From: Zancudomyces culisetae
Taxonomy: Eukaryota; Kickxellomycota; Harpellomycetes; Harpellales; Legeriomycetaceae
Assembly (NCBI GenBank): GCA_001969505.1
Contig: LSSK01001786.1
Span: 1-23,036, forward strand
Reading direction: 5' to 3'
Length of the DNA: 23,036 bases
The notes below the pieces were generated by a model. It was not told the DNA's origin. It was given only the letters and a program-made list of their open reading frames with translations, and searched no databases. The position numbers and the translations under genes are program-made. Below, piece after piece: positions 18,787 to 23,036 of this stretch. How positions within the stretch are numbered: the stretch's first letter is position 1; each line of letters begins with the position of its first letter.

Positions 18787-20687
18787 TTACTGCTTAGTAT
18801 ATTTTGCCTTTAAAGCAAGTATAAACTCGGGGTCCAAGGCCTTGTTCCTATTAGCAAACGTATATAGTACATCGGCGAACTCTAGGGGGCTATCTTCATG
18901 CAAAATGTGTCCACATCCCTTAAATATCGACAGCTGAAATTTTCCTATAAGTACAGTTGCGTTAGTTGTCCTTTTAGATGTCAATAGCGTGTTAAATGAT
19001 TTGAATAGACTGTAAAAGAACATGTATACATAACAAGAGTAAAAATAGAGCCAAATTTAATGTTACCTTGCATCTGCCCAATCATTAAGTCCCGATCTAT
19101 CCTGTTCGTCTCTAAATTTTCAGTGCAAGTAGTTTTTGCATGTTGTTAAGAATTTCGCCGTTTGAGAAATAGCAACTGTGAATTTCACTTAGTAAATCCA
19201 TAAAAACTTACCGGCTAGAACCAACAATCGGGGTACCGATAAAGAAATAAACTTTTTAGACATGTCTTTATACCAACCTATAAAGTGCATATCAGTTTGA
19301 GCGCATTGCTTAATACCAATAAAATAATTATTCAACAATAATATGCTGCAACGAAAAAGAGGGCGACGTATATATAATTGTATAAAAAGTATTACTCTCC
19401 CAATAAGCACGGCTACTAAGAAGATCTGTAACCCATTCGTATTTAGACGTCTCTTCATTGAGCCTCACTAACGAGGGAACGGAGAGACAAGCAGAGTCAA
19501 GATTGTTGATGAGCCCGGAATAAATATAATAGTTTATCGCACCAGCGTAGTTTGGAAATGATTGAGGTCGTAAAATCAACATTGATTCGATGTGCCTAAA
19601 CGATTTTACCGCAGTTCCTATATAATATGGTAAGCAAACGCGTGTTTTACTCTGATATTAGTGCTATCCCCTACTTCCTCACCTAATGGTTTTACAGTAT
19701 TGTTCACTGTTGTACACTTTTCTCAAAAAAATAAAAGCGTTGACTGTCTGGAATACCACATACCTTCTACTACATCTATCACCACAACGCCTAAAATATT
19801 TGGTATCATTTTTCGACTTGCCAACTCCACTACTACAGCGCCACCCATACTATGTCCTACCAACAATACCTGTCTTCCTTTCCCAACAGTCTCAAACAGT
19901 TTGTTGTACAATAACGTGGCATCTTCAGCTAGCCTTTCCAGACTCAATTCGGACCGGTTTTTGCTTTGAGTATTCCCTTAATTAGTAATATCATTTTTAG
20001 AAACAACAGGTTAGTAATGAAGATTCTTTAGACAAATTTAATACGCAAAAAGAGTTTTTTTTTAAAAAAATAAAAAAGGGAGTGTAATTACCATGCCCTC
20101 TGCAATCAAAAGAAACAATTGTACCGGTATTACTTTCGGAGTTGTTCATAAACTTATCCATAAGTATCTTTGAAGTTTTCCCAAATGACAGCCCAGACAA
20201 ACCAGCACCATGAACAAAAAAGTATATTGGGCCTTTGCTTTGTTTATAGCCAGATATATATACCTTTGATAATATAGTTGTAGGAATTTAGTGGTTAATA
20301 ACGCTTTTAAATAACACTTCTTACATCTTTTTCATTTAAAAAACGTATTACATTAAATGAGATATCTTCAGAGGCTTCTATGATTTCGTTTTGCTCAAAA
20401 AAACCGTCCCATGTCTGAACTTTTGTGTCGTTCTATAATCAAAAAAAAATAACAAGTGAAAGTTGGAATGGAACATACATTTCGTCATATACAGATTATT
20501 ACATTTGCTTGTAATGTTTTATCAACTAAACAGCACCATGGTGCCTACGATTAGAAGATTAGCTACGCGCTATTTTCAACATTCGGGACGAATAGAAAGA
20601 TACTGTACCAACCTTTAATTGGTTATTGCCATTGTTGGCAATAGCTTCGCTATAGTTTTTTGCAGATTCGGGTTTTTGATGTAGCAT
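18787..20687 (-). CDS. PPE1: Protein phosphatase methylesterase 1 (PPME1/Ppe1), eight exons
   Basis: Alpha/beta hydrolase that removes the methyl ester from the C-terminal leucine of the PP2A catalytic subunit. Minus-strand exons are 20613-20687, 20325-20432, 20092-20263, 19764-19976, 19396-19617, 19212-19277, 19067-19111 and 18787-18944, all in phase, giving 352 residues (human 386). Landmarks in order are WDGFFEQ, the oxyanion region FFVHGAG (76-82), FDCRGHG, the nucleophile GHSMGG (Ser161), VVIDVVEG (Asp186), SMLILRPQSF, the helix SGLINNLDSACLSVPSLV, YEWVTDL, AYWES, RLLVLAGETNRIDRDLM, GQMQGKFQL and CGHILHED with catalytic His313. The Ser-Asp spacing of 25 equals that of the human enzyme (156, 181). 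Human PPME1 has a long acidic insert before the cap end; it is almost absent here. The exon 1 donor GTTGGT is the least usual site. Confidence 0.95.
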
Positions 20688-21121
20688 TTATTCACAATAT
20701 TTCTTTATGAAACGCAAAATTACTATACAATGTTAGTTTTAGCCGGAATAGTTTTGGTTAAAAGAATAATCAATATGCTTTTATAAAAACCTAATGGTGA
20801 TATAGTTAATCCTTTTAAAGCGCAAGCACCAATTAATTTTTATCATAGCCAAGCATCCCAAACTTAATAGAACAGGAAAAGTGGTGTGAGCTGATTATTT
20901 TTGCTTTCTCAACTATTTCAAGTCAGCTTTTTCCGCTGAACAAATAATGGTCTATTAACCAGATTTTGTTTGCGTATAGTCTTATTATTGTAGCAAGTAT
21001 CACATATGGCTTCAATTGTAATATTTTTTAATAAAAAAATGCTTATTTAGTTTGGTAATAAATAGTGTATACGCAATTATAAGTTTAAACACCTAAAGGT
21101 AAAAAAAAAAAGAGGTATCTA
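20688..21121. promoter_or_regulatory. Spacer with the PPE1 promoter
   Basis: About 430 AT-rich bases between the mS45 stop and the PPE1 start, both minus strand. It must combine the 3' UTR of the former with the promoter of the latter. No motif, repeat or coding piece stands out. Confidence 0.4.
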
Positions 21122-22132
21122 TCAGTTACTGGCTTTGGTACTAGTGGTGCTGGGTTTGGATTTGGGCTTAGATGAGGCTGCGGATTGGGCTTTGTTGGAG
21201 TATAGAGTACCTTCCTTCGTACGAACAAACAGAGCTCTGGTTTTACTCGCGCTGTTTGAAGTGTCAGTAAAGACAAAGTCCCATCGCCTATTGATGATGC
21301 TTGGATCAGATGAAATAGTTTTTAATGAGGAGCTATCAGGAATGTTGATCAACACTTGATTGGTATATTTGTGTTTGTTTTTAGGATTTCTTGGTGCATA
21401 TTTTGGATCAATGTTTGGTGGATTGTTGATTTCAAAAAATTCAGATTTGTTCAATTCATAAAACACTTTCTTATAAGGCTCTCGTCCCAACGCATCTGCG
21501 GCATCAGAAGAAGTATATTCTTCAGTTTCTGGTACGATTTTGAAAAAAGGTTCTCCAACATTAGTGTTTGGGTAGCTCAGGGGTTCGGAAAATCCTCTTG
21601 AAGAGATCGATGTTGTTGTCTCGTTTGGATTAACTCCCATTATACTCTCCATTCCTTTTGTAAAATTTTTTTGCAGGATTTTTCCTTCTACCTCAGAATG
21701 TTGCATTTCCATGGCCTTTAAAGTCAAAATCCCCTGAATTCGTTTAATAGAGAGCCTAAACTTCATTCCCAAGATTCTTGGTGTGTTTGCCACAGGATCT
21801 TTTAGATACAATTCATAAATTTCATTCTTGATTTTATCCGATACTGGGGTCTGTGGTCTGAAAAATGGATTTAATGGGAAGGGTCGTGTTGTGCCCACGT
21901 AGTTTGTTTGCCCTGGTAATACATCCTTATATTTTGCACCCTCACCATCTAGCCAGGCCTTTGCTTTAATCAGGTGTAATGAATTTGGATCTACTTCGGT
22001 TTCCTCGCTAGCTTTGCCTTTTTCTTCGATTTTGGCCGGACTCTTGGTTGCGTATGATCGAGCAGCTGTCGAGATCAGCTTTGGCGACCTTTGAATATTC
22101 AATTTAATTAATTTTTGTGTTGCCAAATTCAT
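21122..22132 (-). CDS. bot1: Mitochondrial small ribosomal subunit protein mS45 (Bot1 family)
   Basis: Fungal-type mitochondrial ribosomal protein, called Bot1 in fission yeast and Mrps35 in budding yeast, where loss impairs mitochondrial translation and respiration. The gene is one uninterrupted frame of 336 residues, unlike its intron-rich neighbours. The N-terminus is a presequence (MNLATQKLIKLNIQRSPKL) with RSYATKS as likely cleavage region. The conserved core at about 80-175 reads TTRPFPLNPFFRPQTPVSD, then NEIYELYLKDP, RILGMKFRLSIKRIQGIL, LKAMEM and LQKNFTKGMESIMG, typical of the family. The end is Ser/Lys-rich and probably disordered. It lies head to head with DAD4 across a 395-base spacer. 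The family is likely from remembered motifs; an alignment would settle mS45 against other mS proteins. Confidence 0.8.
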   Translation of the reverse strand: MNLATQKLIKLNIQRSPKLISTAARSYATKSPAKIEEKGKASEETEVDPNSLHLIKAKAWLDGEGAKYKDVLPGQTNYVGTTRPFPLNPFFRPQTPVSDKIKNEIYELYLKDPVANTPRILGMKFRLSIKRIQGILTLKAMEMQHSEVEGKILQKNFTKGMESIMGVNPNETTTSISSRGFSEPLSYPNTNVGEPFFKIVPETEEYTSSDAADALGREPYKKVFYELNKSEFFEINNPPNIDPKYAPRNPKNKHKYTNQVLINIPDSSSLKTISSDPSIINRRWDFVFTDTSNSASKTRALFVRTKEGTLYSNKAQSAASSKPKSKPSTTSTKASN

Positions 22133-22527
22133 AGTATCAGCTCTAAATTCTATTCTCTTTTATTTTGATTATTGATTAAACTTGAACATGTAAATGAGCC
22201 AAATCGATTTATATCAAAAAAAAAATAACAATAGCAAAACAGTAGTATTGGGAATGGAAATTATTATCATAATTTTTTTTTTTCAGCAAGCGATTTTGTG
22301 CTGATAAACACCTACAGCTTTTTTTGAGCCCAAACTGAAATTGCCAGTAAATAGTGAAAATTTTTTTCTAAAAGTTGCTCATAAGAAATATCCAATAGTG
22401 ACACAGATAAATTCAGTATATACCAATATGTAGTTTGTTTAATTGTTCGCAGGTTTGTTTACTTTTATCTAAATAGCACTATCCATCTTTATTCTTGAAA
22501 CTCAATAGATATAGAAAGCTAAAGAGA
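22133..22527. promoter_or_regulatory. Divergent promoter region, mS45 and DAD4
   Basis: The mS45 gene reads left and the DAD4 gene right from this 395-base spacer, so it should serve both. It contains long A and T runs (about 22216-22226 and 22271-22284) typical of nucleosome-poor fungal promoters. No specific factor site is recognised. Confidence 0.5.
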
Positions 22528-22764
22528 ATGGAGCGCATCCAGCACGAACAACAAGGAAACGTACATCCAGAATTTCAAAAAGAAATCACAAAGAGAATAA
22601 TTACCAGCATTCAAAAGCTCAACTCTTCGTTGGTAGAGGTAAATTCGACGTTATGCGAAATCAATGCCAGCAATCAGTCCATCGAAGAATTTACCGATTT
22701 GTGGGTAACATATACTAACAACACCAACAAATACCTTGATGTTATGAACGGAAACAAAAAATGA
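22528..22764 (+). CDS. DAD4: DASH complex subunit Dad4
   Basis: Small coiled-coil subunit of the DASH/Dam1 ring, which couples kinetochores to spindle microtubules and is found only in fungi. ATG 22528 gives 78 residues, near the family's 72; the frame is open upstream but has no earlier ATG. The start MERIQHEQQ resembles the usual MENPHEQ. The helix ITKRIITSIQKLNSSLVEVN, then STLCEINASNQSIEEF, TDLWVTYTNN and KYLDVMNG, follows Dad4 position by position (SRII-N---LN-S---LN--L--IN--N---E). About eight extra residues (GNVHPEFQ) sit between the start motif and the helix. It shares the spacer with mS45 and converges with the partial gene at 22881. Confidence 0.85.
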   Translation: MERIQHEQQGNVHPEFQKEITKRIITSIQKLNSSLVEVNSTLCEINASNQSIEEFTDLWVTYTNNTNKYLDVMNGNKK

Positions 22765-22880
22765 CTCCAGTCTGAGCCCTGCCATCTTTAATTGTAATAC
22801 TAAAAAGCTTTGTTTATTCGATTTTGAACGTCTAATAAACCATGCTAAATAAATCGTTATATTCAACTATCAAAAAGACT

Positions 22881-23036
22881 CTAAGAGGAGACGGGCTTGC
22901 ACTTTACCAAATAAGTTATAGTTTCAACAGTTTCTAGAGTACTATCGGTTACAATGGAATAGATTGTCGAAGAGATTGAGTAACCAGAGTGAGCATCAGA
23001 AGTAGAAGAAGTAACATCGGTTACTGAAGTTACTGG
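22881..23036 (-). CDS. C-terminus of a Ser/Thr-rich, probably secreted or wall protein (partial)
   Basis: The minus strand is open from the window edge for 51 codons to a TAG at 22881-22883. About half the residues are Ser, Thr or Val, with a loose repeat (PVTSVTDVTS, SIVTDSTLETVET), typical of heavily O-glycosylated fungal surface or secreted proteins. The end ITYLVKCKPVSS has no hydrophobic GPI signal or membrane helix, so a wall-bound or secreted form is more likely than a GPI-anchored one. The start lies beyond the window and no family can be named. Confidence 0.6.
   Translation of the reverse strand, partial: PVTSVTDVTSSTSDAHSGYSISSTIYSIVTDSTLETVETITYLVKCKPVSS

Noticed and set aside
19661-19985. 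Plus-strand frames of about 100 codons
   Set aside because: They lie antisense to PPE1 exon 4 and the following intron, where the minus strand carries the GHSMGG active site.
21135-21601. Plus-strand frames over the mS45 gene
   Set aside because: Shadows of the minus-strand coding sequence.
1-23036. CRISPR array, operon or prokaryotic mobile element
   Set aside because: The genes are spliced and nuclear-encoded eukaryotic ones; no regularly spaced repeats, ribosome binding sites or transposase genes were seen.

Overview
The window looks like AT-rich nuclear DNA from a fungus. Three things point there: a Dad4 subunit of the DASH kinetochore ring, a Bot1-type (mS45) mitochondrial ribosomal protein, and an eS21 ribosomal protein ending in the fungal VWSYQ tail. 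Nuclear genes are intron-rich (GTAAGT/GTATGT-like donors, mostly TAG acceptors; supported introns 65 to 159 nt). NIPSNAP, glutaryl-CoA dehydrogenase and a B12D/NDUFA4-like protein together suggest an early-diverging (zygomycete-type) fungus rather than a budding yeast. The exact lineage cannot be fixed from the sequence.

Layout. 1-50: 3' half of tRNA-Val(UAC), followed by about 1 kb of spacer holding two diverged copies of a tRNA-like repeat. 1118-2832 (-): five-exon mitochondrial glutaryl-CoA dehydrogenase. 3157-3836 (-): tentative three-exon two-helix membrane protein. 4592-6072 (-): five-exon NIPSNAP protein. 6900-9853 (-): three-exon signal-peptide/single-helix surface protein of 879 residues with a very long cytoplasmic tail. 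9854-12218: mostly spacer with one possible small secreted protein (11134-11382, -). 12219-12586 (-): RPS21 with a 22-nt last exon, and telobox-like elements upstream. 12587-14629: unresolved spacer with intron-like signals. 14630-15223 (-): orphan secreted Cys protein. 15224-17272: spacer. 17273-17509 (+): B12D/NDUFA4-like protein. 17510-18786: spacer with short open frames. 18787-20687 (-): eight-exon protein phosphatase methylesterase. 21122-22132 (-): mS45/Bot1. 22528-22764 (+): DAD4. 22881-23036 (-): C-terminus of a Ser/Thr-rich, probably secreted or wall protein cut by the window edge.

Most genes lie on the minus strand with their own promoters; nothing indicates an operon or a biosynthetic cluster. 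Several products are mitochondrial (GCDH, NIPSNAP, the B12D-like protein, mS45), but they are ordinary housekeeping neighbours. The gene models for GCDH, NIPSNAP, RPS21, PPE1 and the surface protein were rebuilt by hand from splice sites: every exon joins in phase and, where a family is known, the joins restore family sequence. The most novel items are the surface protein with a weakly LysM-like ectodomain, the orphan secreted protein, the tRNA-like repeats, and two microexons.
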